Assembly: GCA_900110005.1 (NCBI GenBank)
Contig: FOCC01000003.1
Span: 62,001-126,000, forward strand
Source: Ligilactobacillus sp. WC1T17
GTDB lineage: Bacteria; Bacillota; Bacilli; Lactobacillales; Lactobacillaceae
Direction of reading: 5' to 3'
DNA: 64,000 bases
This document shows positions 47,221 to 55,728 of the stretch, one piece after another; position 1 is the first letter of the stretch; every line of letters starts with the position of its first letter. Made by a program: the position numbers and the translations under genes. The notes below the pieces were generated by a model. That model saw only the letters and a program-made list of their open reading frames with translations, did no database searches and had not been told where the DNA came from.

Positions 47221-47562
47221 TTAAAAACGATTCATTTGATCGCTGTTGTTGTCAAGCTGCGCACCAAAAACATGCCGTTCCAAATTTGACAGACGTTTTA
47301 AAACATCCATATTCGTCATATTCGTTTGTGGACGTGCAGTCTGCGAAGCACCGCCAACGCTGATTTGCTTATTCAAATCATCAACACGGCTGCGCAGTTT
47401 TTCGTTTTCGCCTTGAAGCCGTTGGATTTCACTAGCAAATGTCTCGTAATCGCGAATCACTGCATCTAAAAAATCATCAACTTCAGTTGGATCATAGCCG
47501 CGCATTTTAGGTTTAAAATGTTTGCTTACAATGTCCTTAGGCGTAAAATTGACCTCATCCAT
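47221..47562 (-). CDS. gpsB: Cell division/growth coordinator GpsB
   Basis: A 113-residue DivIVA-like protein that directs PBP1 between septum and side wall. The N-terminal lipid-binding motif (residues 1-20, [20 protein letters not shown]) and VDDFLDAVI are followed by a coiled coil at about 30-67. The C-terminal hexamerisation part ([13 protein letters not shown]) is complete. It lies just upstream of rnpB and 0.7 kb from recU-pbp1A, whose PBP is a likely partner. ATG with GTGAGGTG-type ribosome site. Confidence 0.95.
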   Translation of the reverse strand: MDEVNFTPKDIVSKHFKPKMRGYDPTEVDDFLDAVIRDYETFASEIQRLQGENEKLRSRVDDLNKQISVGGASQTARPQTNMTNMDVLKRLSNLERHVFGAQLDNNSDQMNRF

Positions 47563-47626
47563 TGAAACTGCACCTCACTTAAAATCAAGACTTAACTCAC
47601 AACAACTAATAATATAGCAGATTTTC

Positions 47627-48193
47627 TTACGCTTGTAAACCCCAATTTTGATTTTCTTGATATTGTTCCCCGTAATCTTGCAAATCATACATATCAATCT
47701 GCTTCAAAAAATAAGAATTCATCTGCTGATATTTTAAAATAGCTTGATAATCATATTTTGCTTTACCTTCATATTCTGGATCATAAATTAACAAGCAGCC
47801 TTCAGTGTGTTCTAACATAAACTGTTGATAATTTTTCAGCTGCTGCGCATTTTGATAAGGCTGGTTGCTAAGTGAAATGCTGTAATCACATTGTTCTTCC
47901 AACATTTTTAAAGCAAGTCTTTTATCCTCTTTCCAATTATTTCCAAAATCTAAAAAGGGATAAAGCAAGGCTGTTTTTAATGCTAGGTTAGCTTGACTCA
48001 ATTCTAGCGCTGTTTCAAGCCCCCATTGTTCAACGCCTAATTGACCGCCGCTTAAAACCCACTCTAAATTCTCATTAAAAAGCATCTCTTTGAGATTGTC
48101 TTGCAAACAATACTTAATAACTTCAATTTTAGGATCATTTGGACTAAAAATTCCTAATTCATAGCTGCGATAACCCGTTACCCATAAGCGCAT
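47627..48193 (-). CDS. ypsA: YpsA-family (DUF1273, SLOG) protein
   Basis: A 188-residue Rossmann-like protein of the SLOG superfamily, recognised by the N-terminal RLWVTGYRSYELGIF, VLSGGQLGVEQWGLETAL and the late VKYDYQAILKYQ-like block. SLOG proteins bind nucleotide-derived ligands. In Bacillus YpsA affects cell division, and here it is also next to gpsB. ATG 48193, divergent from recU by about 90 bp. Biochemical function unknown. Confidence 0.88.
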   Translation of the reverse strand: MRLWVTGYRSYELGIFSPNDPKIEVIKYCLQDNLKEMLFNENLEWVLSGGQLGVEQWGLETALELSQANLALKTALLYPFLDFGNNWKEDKRLALKMLEEQCDYSISLSNQPYQNAQQLKNYQQFMLEHTEGCLLIYDPEYEGKAKYDYQAILKYQQMNSYFLKQIDMYDLQDYGEQYQENQNWGLQA

Positions 48194-48227
48194 AATTTCA
48201 CCCCCCTATTTTTATTTTAAGCTATCT

Positions 48228-48256
48228 TTGCTAAATTAGCTACATATTGGTATAAT
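48228..48256 (+). promoter_or_regulatory. Promoter of recU-pbp1A
   Basis: TTGCTA, 17-bp spacer, extended -10 TGG-TATAAT, 24 bp before the TTG start. Confidence 0.82.
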
Positions 48257-48279
48257 TAGTCGGATGGGAGTTGATAATA

Positions 48280-48891
48280 TTGGGCATTAATTATCCCAAC
48301 GGCCAGCCTTTTAAAAAAAATGCTACCGACCGGCCACAAAAATCCCAACACGTCCTTTACGGTAATCGTGGTATGTCCCTAGAAGCAGAACTCAATGAAA
48401 GTAATAAGTACTATTTAGACCATGGAATAGCTGTTATTCATAAGAAGCCTATTCCCATTCAAATCGTTGACGTTTCTTACCCTAAAAGAAGTGCTGCTGT
48501 TATTCGTGAAGCGTATTTTAAACAAGCATCCACAACTGACTATAATGGTGTTTATCATGGAAAATATTTAGATTTTGATGCTAAGGAAACCAAAAACAAG
48601 GTATCATTTCCGCTAAAAAATTTCCATAAACATCAAATCGAACATATGCGTGCTTGCCAAAAACAAGGTGGTATTTGCTTTGCAATTGTAAAATTTGTAA
48701 CAACAAACCAGCTTTTTTTACTGCCTTGCGATGTTCTATTCGAATATTGGGATCAGCAAGCAACCGGCAGAAAATCGATTCCCAAAGAAGTTATCTCCAA
48801 GCGTGGTTTTGAAATTTTTTATCGCTTAGCACCGAAGATAGCCTATTTAGATGGTGTAGATCAGCTGCTCAAGCAAATTAAAAAGGATTGA
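48280..48891 (+). CDS. recU: Holliday junction resolvase RecU
   Basis: Cleaves four-way junctions during recombination and repair. The 203 residues have NYPNGQPF at the start, then YGNRGMSLEAELNESN with the Glu of the nuclease core, VDFDAKETKNKVSFPL-like DFDAKETK near residue 103 (Asp, Lys of the PD-DxK set), and HQIEHM. The start is TTG 48280, 9 bp after GGGAG; the TTG at 48271 abuts that site. It lies 11 bp before pbp1A, the classic recU-ponA pair. Confidence 0.94.
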   Translation: MGINYPNGQPFKKNATDRPQKSQHVLYGNRGMSLEAELNESNKYYLDHGIAVIHKKPIPIQIVDVSYPKRSAAVIREAYFKQASTTDYNGVYHGKYLDFDAKETKNKVSFPLKNFHKHQIEHMRACQKQGGICFAIVKFVTTNQLFLLPCDVLFEYWDQQATGRKSIPKEVISKRGFEIFYRLAPKIAYLDGVDQLLKQIKKD

Positions 48892-48902
48892 AGGAGGATA
48901 TT

Positions 48903-51245
48903 ATGGGAACAGATAATCCTAAATATTCACGTACCAAAAGACGACAAGGTAACAATGCCACCCGTTCGTCTGCCAAACACAAAACGGCTAAACGCCGTCC
49001 AAAACGCAAACCCCAAAAGCATATGTCACTCTTTTCTAAAATTGTCCTCGGACTTGTTTTAGCACTTTTAGCTATTATTTGTTCAGGTTCGACTTTGTTT
49101 TTTATGTGGGCTAAAGATGCCCCGACTTTAAACGAAAGTCGGCTTTCTAGTTCGGGTTCAACCGTCATTTATGATACCGATGGCAACAAAATTATGTCTT
49201 TAGGTACCGAAAGTCGTGTTTACGTTAATTCAAAAGATATTCCGCAACAGTTGAAAGATGCAGTTATCTCCATTGAAGACCGTCGTTTTTACAAACATAT
49301 CGGTGTTGACCCTATTCGAATCGTAGCGGCTTCCATTGCAAATGTCACCGGCTCTTCAGCTGGCTTGCAAGGCGGCAGTACTTTGGATCAGCAATTAATC
49401 AAACTATCTTTCTTCTCCACGAAACGTTCCGATCAAACCTTCAAGCGCAAAGCTCAAGAAGCTTGGTTAGCTCTTCAAATGGATAAAGCCTATAGCAAGT
49501 CACAAATTTTAACTTTCTATGTTAATAAAGTCTTCATGGGTTATGGCTGCTATGGGATGCAGACTGCTGCTAAATATTACTACGGCAAGGAACTTAGTCA
49601 ATTAGATTTAGCCCAAACAGCTTTAATTGCCGGAATCCCTAATGCTCCATCCCAATACAATCCTTATTCCAACCCTACTTATGCCAAATCCAGACGTGAT
49701 GAAGTATTAGATGCAATGGTTGCCAATAAGAAAATTTCTTCCAGTCAAGCCAGCGCTGCTAAAAATGAAGCTATTACCACCGGCTTAATTCAAACACACC
49801 AGCAAGAAACAGCTACAACAACTGAAAAAATTGCTGACCCTTATATTAAGCAGGTTATTGAGGAAGTTAAAAAGAAGGGTTATAACCCTTATAAAGATAG
49901 TTTGCAAATTTACACCAACCTTAATATGAAGGTGCAAAAGCGCTTATATGAAATTGCTAATACCGATACTTATCTCTATTATCCTGATAACAGCCTCCAA
50001 GTCGCTTCAACCGTGGTTGACCCTAACAACGGCAATGTCGTCGCTATGCTAGGTGGCCGTAAAACCAGCAACATCACCTTTGGTTTAAACCGCGCAGTTC
50101 AGACAGATCGAACCAATGGCTCCACGGCTAAACCTTTATTAGATTACGGACCGGCAATTGAATATCTTTCCTGGGCAACCTACAAGCCACTGAAAGATAC
50201 GAAATATATTTATCCCGGAACTAACATTCAGCTTTATGACTTTGACCACAAATATGAAGGCACCATTACCATGCGTAAAGCCTTAATTGAATCACGTAAC
50301 GTTCCAGCCATTAGAGCACTAGAAGCGGTTGGTATCACTAAGGCTCAAGCATTCTTAGCTAAATTGGGTATCACCTATAAGAAGACTTTGGAATACCAAA
50401 ACGGGATTGGCCTACCTTCATCAACCCTGCAAAACGCTGCTGCTTATGCTGCCTTTGCTAACGGTGGTACTTACTACAAGCCACAATATATCAATACCAT
50501 TATCACAGCTGATGGCAAGACCAAAAAATTTGCTGCAAGCGGCAAAAAAGTTATGCAAGCTTCAACCGCTTATATGATTACCGATATGTTGAAACAAGTT
50601 ATCACGCAAGGTTCAGGTACTAATGCGGCTATTACCGGATTATATCAAGCCGGCAAAACCGGTACTAATGCCTACCCTTCAGATATTTCAGCAAAATTCC
50701 CATCTAGTGCCGTTATGGATTCATGGTTTGACGGTTATACCAAAAATTATTCAGTTTCAGTTTGGGTTGGCTACGACCATCCTTACGAAGCTAATAATTA
50801 CTTGGGAACAACATCGCAACAATTAGCTGCTAAATTCTACCGCTATGCCATGATGTACTTATCCCAAGGCAAAACTAACAGTGACTGGTCTCGTCCAAGC
50901 AATGTCTATGTCAAAACCGTTAATGGTGTGCGTGAGTTGTATTTGGCAGGTTCATCGAGTGAAACTGTTTCTTCCAAGAAGAGTTCCTCATCAATTAGTA
51001 AAATGACCACAACTTCAAGTGCTTTGTCTGAGACTTCTTCAGCAAGCATTGCTGCTCAATCAGCAAGTTCTGAAACGACTAGTGACAGTCAAAATACTAA
51101 TTACAGCAGCAGTCAAAATACTAATTACAATAATAATCAAAGCAGCAAGAATACTAATAATAATCAAGCATCAAATTCTGCTAACAACACGACCAGCACT
51201 AACAGTGCGACAACAAATACACAACAAAGTAACGGTCAACAATAA
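48903..51245 (+). CDS. pbp1A: Class A penicillin-binding protein 1A
   Basis: Bifunctional peptidoglycan glycosyltransferase and transpeptidase of 780 residues. A basic cytoplasmic tail (1-40) precedes one TM helix (about 46-68, IVLGLVLALLAIICSG). The GT51 domain has EDRRFYKHIG (catalytic Glu) and GGSTLDQQLIK. The transpeptidase has SxxK as GSTAK, SxN as ESRNVPA and KTG as GKTGT. The last ~100 residues are a Ser/Asn/Thr/Gln-rich low-complexity tail with the repeat QNTNY. ATG 48903 with AAGGAGG. It is cotranscribed with recU, and GpsB is a likely partner. Confidence 0.95.
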   Translation: MGTDNPKYSRTKRRQGNNATRSSAKHKTAKRRPKRKPQKHMSLFSKIVLGLVLALLAIICSGSTLFFMWAKDAPTLNESRLSSSGSTVIYDTDGNKIMSLGTESRVYVNSKDIPQQLKDAVISIEDRRFYKHIGVDPIRIVAASIANVTGSSAGLQGGSTLDQQLIKLSFFSTKRSDQTFKRKAQEAWLALQMDKAYSKSQILTFYVNKVFMGYGCYGMQTAAKYYYGKELSQLDLAQTALIAGIPNAPSQYNPYSNPTYAKSRRDEVLDAMVANKKISSSQASAAKNEAITTGLIQTHQQETATTTEKIADPYIKQVIEEVKKKGYNPYKDSLQIYTNLNMKVQKRLYEIANTDTYLYYPDNSLQVASTVVDPNNGNVVAMLGGRKTSNITFGLNRAVQTDRTNGSTAKPLLDYGPAIEYLSWATYKPLKDTKYIYPGTNIQLYDFDHKYEGTITMRKALIESRNVPAIRALEAVGITKAQAFLAKLGITYKKTLEYQNGIGLPSSTLQNAAAYAAFANGGTYYKPQYINTIITADGKTKKFAASGKKVMQASTAYMITDMLKQVITQGSGTNAAITGLYQAGKTGTNAYPSDISAKFPSSAVMDSWFDGYTKNYSVSVWVGYDHPYEANNYLGTTSQQLAAKFYRYAMMYLSQGKTNSDWSRPSNVYVKTVNGVRELYLAGSSSETVSSKKSSSSISKMTTTSSALSETSSASIAAQSASSETTSDSQNTNYSSSQNTNYNNNQSSKNTNNNQASNSANNTTSTNSATTNTQQSNGQQ

Positions 51246-51280
51246 ACAAAAAGAGCTCTTTTAAAAGGAGCTCTTTTTGT
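51246..51280. terminator. Bidirectional terminator between pbp1A and nth
   Basis: ACAAAAAGAGCTC / GAGCTCTTTTTGT perfect stem; it overlaps the 3' end of nth. Confidence 0.92.
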
Positions 51281-51902
51281 TATATTCACATAAATTACTT
51301 AAAGGACACTGGCCGCATTTAGGCTTTTTGGCTAAACATTGGTACCTTCCAAAAAAGATTAGCAAATGATGTGCTTCAATCCAGCGATCTTTGGGAATTT
51401 TTTTCATCAATTCCTGTTCAATTTTTAAAACGTCTGCTGTGTCAACCATCCCTAAGCGGTTAGCTACCCGCTTCACATGAGTATCAACTGCCAAAGCCGG
51501 TATTTGAAAACATTCAGCCAATGCAACATCTGCTGTTTTACGTCCTACACCATGTAAAGACATCAGTTCTGCTCTGGTTTGAGGTACCTGACCAGCAAAA
51601 TTATTGACCAAATCTTGCGCGCAGGCCACTAAATAACGCGCTTTGTTATGGTATAATCCAATTTTTTTAATATATTGCTCAATTTCTTTAGGATCTGCCT
51701 GAGCTAGTTGCATCGGTGTTTGGTAAGCAGCGAACAGCGCCGGTGTTACTTCATTAACCGCCTTATCGGTTGTTTGTGCACTCAAAATAATAGCTAACAA
51801 AAAATGAAAAGGATCCGTCTTAGTTAAAGTACTGCTGGCATTAGGAAAAAGTTGTTTCATTTGGTCTAAAGCAAAAGCAATTTCCGTCTCACTTAGGGTC
51901 AT
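51261..51902 (-). CDS. nth: Endonuclease III
   Basis: Bifunctional glycosylase/AP lyase removing oxidised pyrimidines. The 213 residues show the helix-hairpin-helix LHGVGRKTADVALAE with the catalytic Lys, VDTHVKRVANRLG with the catalytic Asp, and the C-terminal 4Fe-4S cluster CLAKKPKCGQCPLSNLC. ATG 51902 is used, inside the end of dnaD, with AGGTGAAG upstream; the GTG three codons earlier is part of that site. Gene order dnaD-nth as in Bacillus. Confidence 0.95.
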   Translation of the reverse strand: MTLSETEIAFALDQMKQLFPNASSTLTKTDPFHFLLAIILSAQTTDKAVNEVTPALFAAYQTPMQLAQADPKEIEQYIKKIGLYHNKARYLVACAQDLVNNFAGQVPQTRAELMSLHGVGRKTADVALAECFQIPALAVDTHVKRVANRLGMVDTADVLKIEQELMKKIPKDRWIEAHHLLIFFGRYQCLAKKPKCGQCPLSNLCEYNKKSSF

Positions 51903-52593
51903 TAGCTTCACCTGACCAATGATAAAGTGGGATTGACGGCCCGGTTAAATCCTTTTTAATTGGATTTTCAGGCTCTTTTAAATCCCGTCTTTTACTAATT
52001 CTTTCAACATCAGCAGGTGTTTTGACATGTTGCTTTTCCCAACTGATTAAAATACGGTCAATATATTTAAGATTATAGACCTGATTCAACACCGCCTCTC
52101 GTAAGGCTAACAGAATAATATCAGGTTGATAGTGGTCTTCATCAAGCCAGGAGCGGATTGTTTCCATTTCAAATCCTGACAGTGGTCGTCCAAATTCCGC
52201 CTGAAATTTATTGAAAATATTATCTGAAGTATTCTGTCCCTTTGAAAGTTGTGCTGGTTTTTGTGCAGCAGCTAATTTGGCCAGTTTTTCATATAAAAAA
52301 TTATAGTCGTATTCATCATGCTGGCGACCTAATGCATCAGTTGTCGTCTTTAAATTAACAATTTTTTTGACTAACAGATTATTCAGTAAGGTTCCGATTT
52401 CACTAACATTTTTGTTCATCATCACACTCAAAGCTTCTAAGTCAACATCTTGATTTTGCTGCTGATACTTAATTAATAAAAGCAGCATAATGAACTCGCT
52501 GTCGGTTAAACCTAATTTGGTGTAATTTTCCAACAATAAATTAGAAATTGTCGTATGCCCCATTTTGAGCAGCTTTAAAATCATATCTTCCAT
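51889..52593 (-). CDS. dnaD: DNA replication initiation protein DnaD
   Basis: Helps load the helicase at oriC and at restart sites. The 234 residues contain an N-terminal winged-helix DDBH1 domain (about 1-95) and a C-terminal DDBH2 domain with FQAEFGRPLSGFEMETIRSW and the YxxxIDRIL-like YIDRILISWEK. The family YIDRIL/IxxIL form is intact. ATG 52593 with AGGAAGA upstream. It follows asnS, but a terminator intervenes, so it probably has its own start of transcription. The end overlaps nth by 14 bp. Confidence 0.93.
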   Translation of the reverse strand: MEDMILKLLKMGHTTISNLLLENYTKLGLTDSEFIMLLLLIKYQQQNQDVDLEALSVMMNKNVSEIGTLLNNLLVKKIVNLKTTTDALGRQHDEYDYNFLYEKLAKLAAAQKPAQLSKGQNTSDNIFNKFQAEFGRPLSGFEMETIRSWLDEDHYQPDIILLALREAVLNQVYNLKYIDRILISWEKQHVKTPADVERISKRRDLKEPENPIKKDLTGPSIPLYHWSGEANDPK

Positions 52594-52631
52594 TTAATTC
52601 TTCCTCAATTAAATAATGCGTATCTGGCGGT

Positions 52632-52662
52632 TAAAAAAGAGGCCGAATAGTTTCGGCCCCTT
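52632..52662 (-). terminator. Terminator of aspB-asnS
   Basis: Minus-strand GGGGCCGAAA / TTCGGCCTC-type stem with a short loop, then six T, between asnS and dnaD. Confidence 0.85.
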
Positions 52663-52669
52663 CTTCACA

Positions 52670-53971
52670 TTAAGGATAAATACGGTTTAACAAACGTGGG
52701 AATGGAATTGCTTCACGAATGTGGTCTTCACCAGTAATCCATGTAACGCAACGTTCAAGTCCCAAACCAAAACCGGAGTGCGGTACACTACCATAACGGC
52801 GTAAATCAATGTACCATTCGTAGTCACCCTTATTAAGTCCAGCTTTAACAATTTGTTCTTCCAGATAGGCTGGATCAGTGGCACGTTCAGATCCGCCAAT
52901 GATTTCACCATAGCCTTCCGGTGCCAATAAATCAGCACAGATAACAATATCATCACGCGTTGGATGCGGCTTCATGTAGAATGGTTTGATAGCCTTAGGA
53001 TAGTTCATGACAAAGACCGGTTTGCTGAAGTGTTCAGCCAAATAAGTTTCTTCAGGCGAACCAAAATCTTCGCCCCACTTAATATCTGGGAATTGTCCAC
53101 TTTCTTTAAGCAAATCAATTGCTTCATCGTATGAAATGCGTGGATAAGGAAGTTCAGTATACCGCTTCAAAACATCACGGTCACGTTCAAGAATTTGTAA
53201 TTCATAATCGCAGTGATCTAAAACATTTTGAACTAAATAAGCAATATATCGTTCTTGCAATTCCAAGCTTTCTTCTTGATGCATAAAGGCCATTTCTGGT
53301 TCAATCATCCAAAATTCAATCAAATGGCGTCTTGTCTTAGATTTTTCCGCTCTAAAAGTTGGTCCGAATGAAAATACCTTGCCATAAGCCATCGCGCCAG
53401 CTTCTTCATATAACTGACCTGATTGAGAAAGGTAAGCATCTTTATCGAAGTATTCAGTATGGAATAATTCAGTCGTACCTTCTGGAGCACTACCCGTTAA
53501 AATTGGCGCGTCAAGTTTAGTGAAACCTTCTTGGTTGAAGAATTCATAAGTAGCCCGAATGACTTCATTTCTAATTTTCATCACAGCAAATTGACGTTTA
53601 GAACGCAACCATAAGTGACGGTGATCCATTAAGAAGTCAGTACCGTGTTCCTTAGGCGTAATTGGATAATTTTCACTTTCGCCTACAACTTCGATGTCTT
53701 CAACTTCGATTTCATAGCCAAAATGGGAACGTTTATCTTCGTGAATTGTTCCTGTAATGTACATGCTTGTTTCTTGTTTAAGTTCTTTAGCGAGCTTAAA
53801 TACTTCTTCAGAAACATTGTTTTTAACGACAACCCCTTGAAAATAGGCTGTACCATCGCGTAATTGCAAGAAAGCAATCTTACCGCTTGAGCGTTTGTTT
53901 GTCAACCAAACACCAATTTTTACTTTTTTATCAACGTAATCCTTGGAGTTGATAATGTTGATAGTTTCCAA
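52670..53971 (-). CDS. asnS: Asparaginyl-tRNA synthetase
   Basis: Charges tRNA-Asn. The 433 residues have the N-terminal OB-fold anticodon-binding domain (about 1-110, [24 protein letters not shown]-type start), then a class IIb catalytic core: motif 2 [20 protein letters not shown] near residue 212 and motif 3 [12 protein letters not shown] near residue 405. Asn-type specificity is supported by length and by aspB next door. Start is TTG 53971, 8 bp after AGGAGG, which overlaps the aspB stop (TAGGAGG). Confidence 0.96.
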   Translation of the reverse strand: METINIINSKDYVDKKVKIGVWLTNKRSSGKIAFLQLRDGTAYFQGVVVKNNVSEEVFKLAKELKQETSMYITGTIHEDKRSHFGYEIEVEDIEVVGESENYPITPKEHGTDFLMDHRHLWLRSKRQFAVMKIRNEVIRATYEFFNQEGFTKLDAPILTGSAPEGTTELFHTEYFDKDAYLSQSGQLYEEAGAMAYGKVFSFGPTFRAEKSKTRRHLIEFWMIEPEMAFMHQEESLELQERYIAYLVQNVLDHCDYELQILERDRDVLKRYTELPYPRISYDEAIDLLKESGQFPDIKWGEDFGSPEETYLAEHFSKPVFVMNYPKAIKPFYMKPHPTRDDIVICADLLAPEGYGEIIGGSERATDPAYLEEQIVKAGLNKGDYEWYIDLRRYGSVPHSGFGLGLERCVTWITGEDHIREAIPFPRLLNRIYP

Positions 53972-53982
53972 ATCAATTCCTC

Positions 53983-55161
53983 CTACATATGTTTTTCAAC
54001 AAATTCTTTCATTCGGCCTGCTGCTGCCACTAAATCTTCCATGCTGGCGGCATAACTTAAACGAATATATTCGTCCATACCAAAAGCACTACCTGGAACA
54101 ACTGCTACATGAGCTTCATCCAATAAAGCCTGCACAAACGCTTCCGTCGAAGCAAAATGACACATCAAAACAGCTTCTTCAACCTTAGGGAACAAATAAA
54201 AGGCTCCTTCTGGCTTACGCTCTAAATTAAAACCAGGGATAGCATTTAACATAGGGAATAAAGTATTAAGCCGTTCTTCATAAGCATCACGCATCTTTTT
54301 GGTATAGCTTTGATCACCGGTAATTGCAGCTAAAGCCGCATATTGACTAACAGCTGCAATATTGCTGGTTTCATGTCCAACAACAGCATTAATCAACTTA
54401 ATAATCTGCTTATCAGCTACGGTATAGCCTACCCGCCAACCAGTCATCGCATATGCTTTCGAAAAGCCATTGACAAGAATTGTCTGTCGTCTAATTGCTG
54501 GTGAAAGATCCATCAAAGAAACGAACTCATTATCATTATAAACTAACTTGCTGTACATGTCATCAGCTATTAAGCAAATATCATGTTCAACCGCCCAATT
54601 ACCAATACTTTCCAACTCTTCACGTGTATAAATCAACCCTGAAGGATTTTGCGGTGAATTGATAATAATAGCAGTCGTTTTAGGAGTTCTACATGCTTCT
54701 AATTCTTCTACCGTAACTTTATATGCTTGGGGTTTGACAAAAACAGGCACGGCACCGGCTAATTTAACTTGTTCACCATAACTTACCCAATATGGCAAAG
54801 GAATTAAAACTTCATCGCCGGGATCTAAGACGACCTGTGCTACCGCATATAAAGAGAATTTTCCTCCAACTGTTACCGCAACATTATCTTTATCAAAATT
54901 CGTTTTATGATCCCAATTGACAAAATTAGCAATCGCTGCGCGCAGCTCATCAATACCTAAAGCCGGCGTATAAAAATCTGATTTACCACTTTCAATAGCT
55001 GCAATAGCGGCTTTTTTGATATGATATGGAGTATTAAAATTAGGTTCGCCAGCGGTTAAATTAATAACATCAACCCCTGCCTTTTTCATCTGCTTAGCTT
55101 TAGCTGATAAGGCTAAAGTTGCTGACGGTGTAATATTTTGAGAACGTTGTGATAACTTCAT
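53983..55161 (-). CDS. aspB: Aspartate aminotransferase
   Basis: Interconverts aspartate and oxaloacetate with glutamate/2-oxoglutarate. The 392 residues form a fold-type I aminotransferase of subgroup Ib: [35 protein letters not shown], the PLP Lys in [16 protein letters not shown], and [13 protein letters not shown] with the substrate Arg. The order ypmB-aspB-asnS as in Bacillus suggests a link between aspartate supply and asparaginyl-tRNA. ATG with GGAGG upstream, 13 bp after ypmB. No T-box was seen. Confidence 0.94.
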   Translation of the reverse strand: MKLSQRSQNITPSATLALSAKAKQMKKAGVDVINLTAGEPNFNTPYHIKKAAIAAIESGKSDFYTPALGIDELRAAIANFVNWDHKTNFDKDNVAVTVGGKFSLYAVAQVVLDPGDEVLIPLPYWVSYGEQVKLAGAVPVFVKPQAYKVTVEELEACRTPKTTAIIINSPQNPSGLIYTREELESIGNWAVEHDICLIADDMYSKLVYNDNEFVSLMDLSPAIRRQTILVNGFSKAYAMTGWRVGYTVADKQIIKLINAVVGHETSNIAAVSQYAALAAITGDQSYTKKMRDAYEERLNTLFPMLNAIPGFNLERKPEGAFYLFPKVEEAVLMCHFASTEAFVQALLDEAHVAVVPGSAFGMDEYIRLSYAASMEDLVAAAGRMKEFVEKHM

Positions 55162-55174
55162 ATAAAAACCTCCG

Positions 55175-55669
55175 TTAAATATTTTGAATTGATTTTAAAA
55201 CTTGACCACTCTTGAAAGCAATAGTATCGTAGCAAAGATTGCCATTTTGGTTCAGATAAGAAATTTCCCAAACCGGCGTTTTTTTCTGCATGCCCATCCC
55301 GATATTTAAAAATCTTTTAACTGTGACATGCTTTTTGACAATATTTTTGGCCTGAGCTGCGTTGATACCATCTGTTTGATTATAAATAATAATCTTTTTA
55401 CCATTATGGTAAACAATGACATAGACCTTTTCTTTTTTGTTATTGGTGCCTGACACCATATAAAAGGTTTGTTTGCGGTTATAGTGGTAAAAAGAAGTAA
55501 CCTTTTTCAAATTAGCATATTTCTCAGCTAAACTGACCGTTTTATGATAAGCCACCCTTCTAGGCGCTTGAGCCTTGAAATATCCGCCTAAAACTAAAAG
55601 AATTGCTAATAGGATAATACTGATAGTCCACATTCTTGTTCTTCTTTTAGCTGCTAATGTTCGTTTCAT
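55175..55669 (-). CDS. YpmB-like membrane-anchored protein (DUF5590/PepSY-like)
   Basis: A 164-residue protein with a basic N-terminus, a TM helix at about 14-31 (TISIILLAILLVLGGY) and an outer domain with two PepSY-like halves (YMVSGTNNKKEKVYVIVYH; NAAQAKNIVKKHVTVK, ...PVWEISYLNQNGNLCYD). This is the YpmB pattern, and the position between dinG and aspB is conserved with Bacillus. Function unknown, possibly a modulator of a secreted protease. ATG with a weak GGAGC site. It has its own extended -10 promoter upstream. Confidence 0.82.
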   Translation of the reverse strand: MKRTLAAKRRTRMWTISIILLAILLVLGGYFKAQAPRRVAYHKTVSLAEKYANLKKVTSFYHYNRKQTFYMVSGTNNKKEKVYVIVYHNGKKIIIYNQTDGINAAQAKNIVKKHVTVKRFLNIGMGMQKKTPVWEISYLNQNGNLCYDTIAFKSGQVLKSIQNI

Positions 55670-55703
55670 TCACTTAGCTCCATTCACAGTAATCTAGATA
55701 TTA

Positions 55704-55712
55704 ATTATATCA
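55704..55712 (-). promoter_or_regulatory. Extended -10 promoter of ypmB-aspB-asnS
   Basis: Minus strand: TG-A-TATAAT with the TATAAT at 55704-55709, 35 bp before the ypmB start. The -35 region is weak. Confidence 0.6.
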
Positions 55713-55728
55713 GTCTTAAGCCTAAATG

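Noticed and set aside
53972-55182. T-box upstream of aspB-asnS
   Set aside because: No T-box consensus or specifier stem between ypmB, aspB and asnS; gaps are only 11-13 bp.
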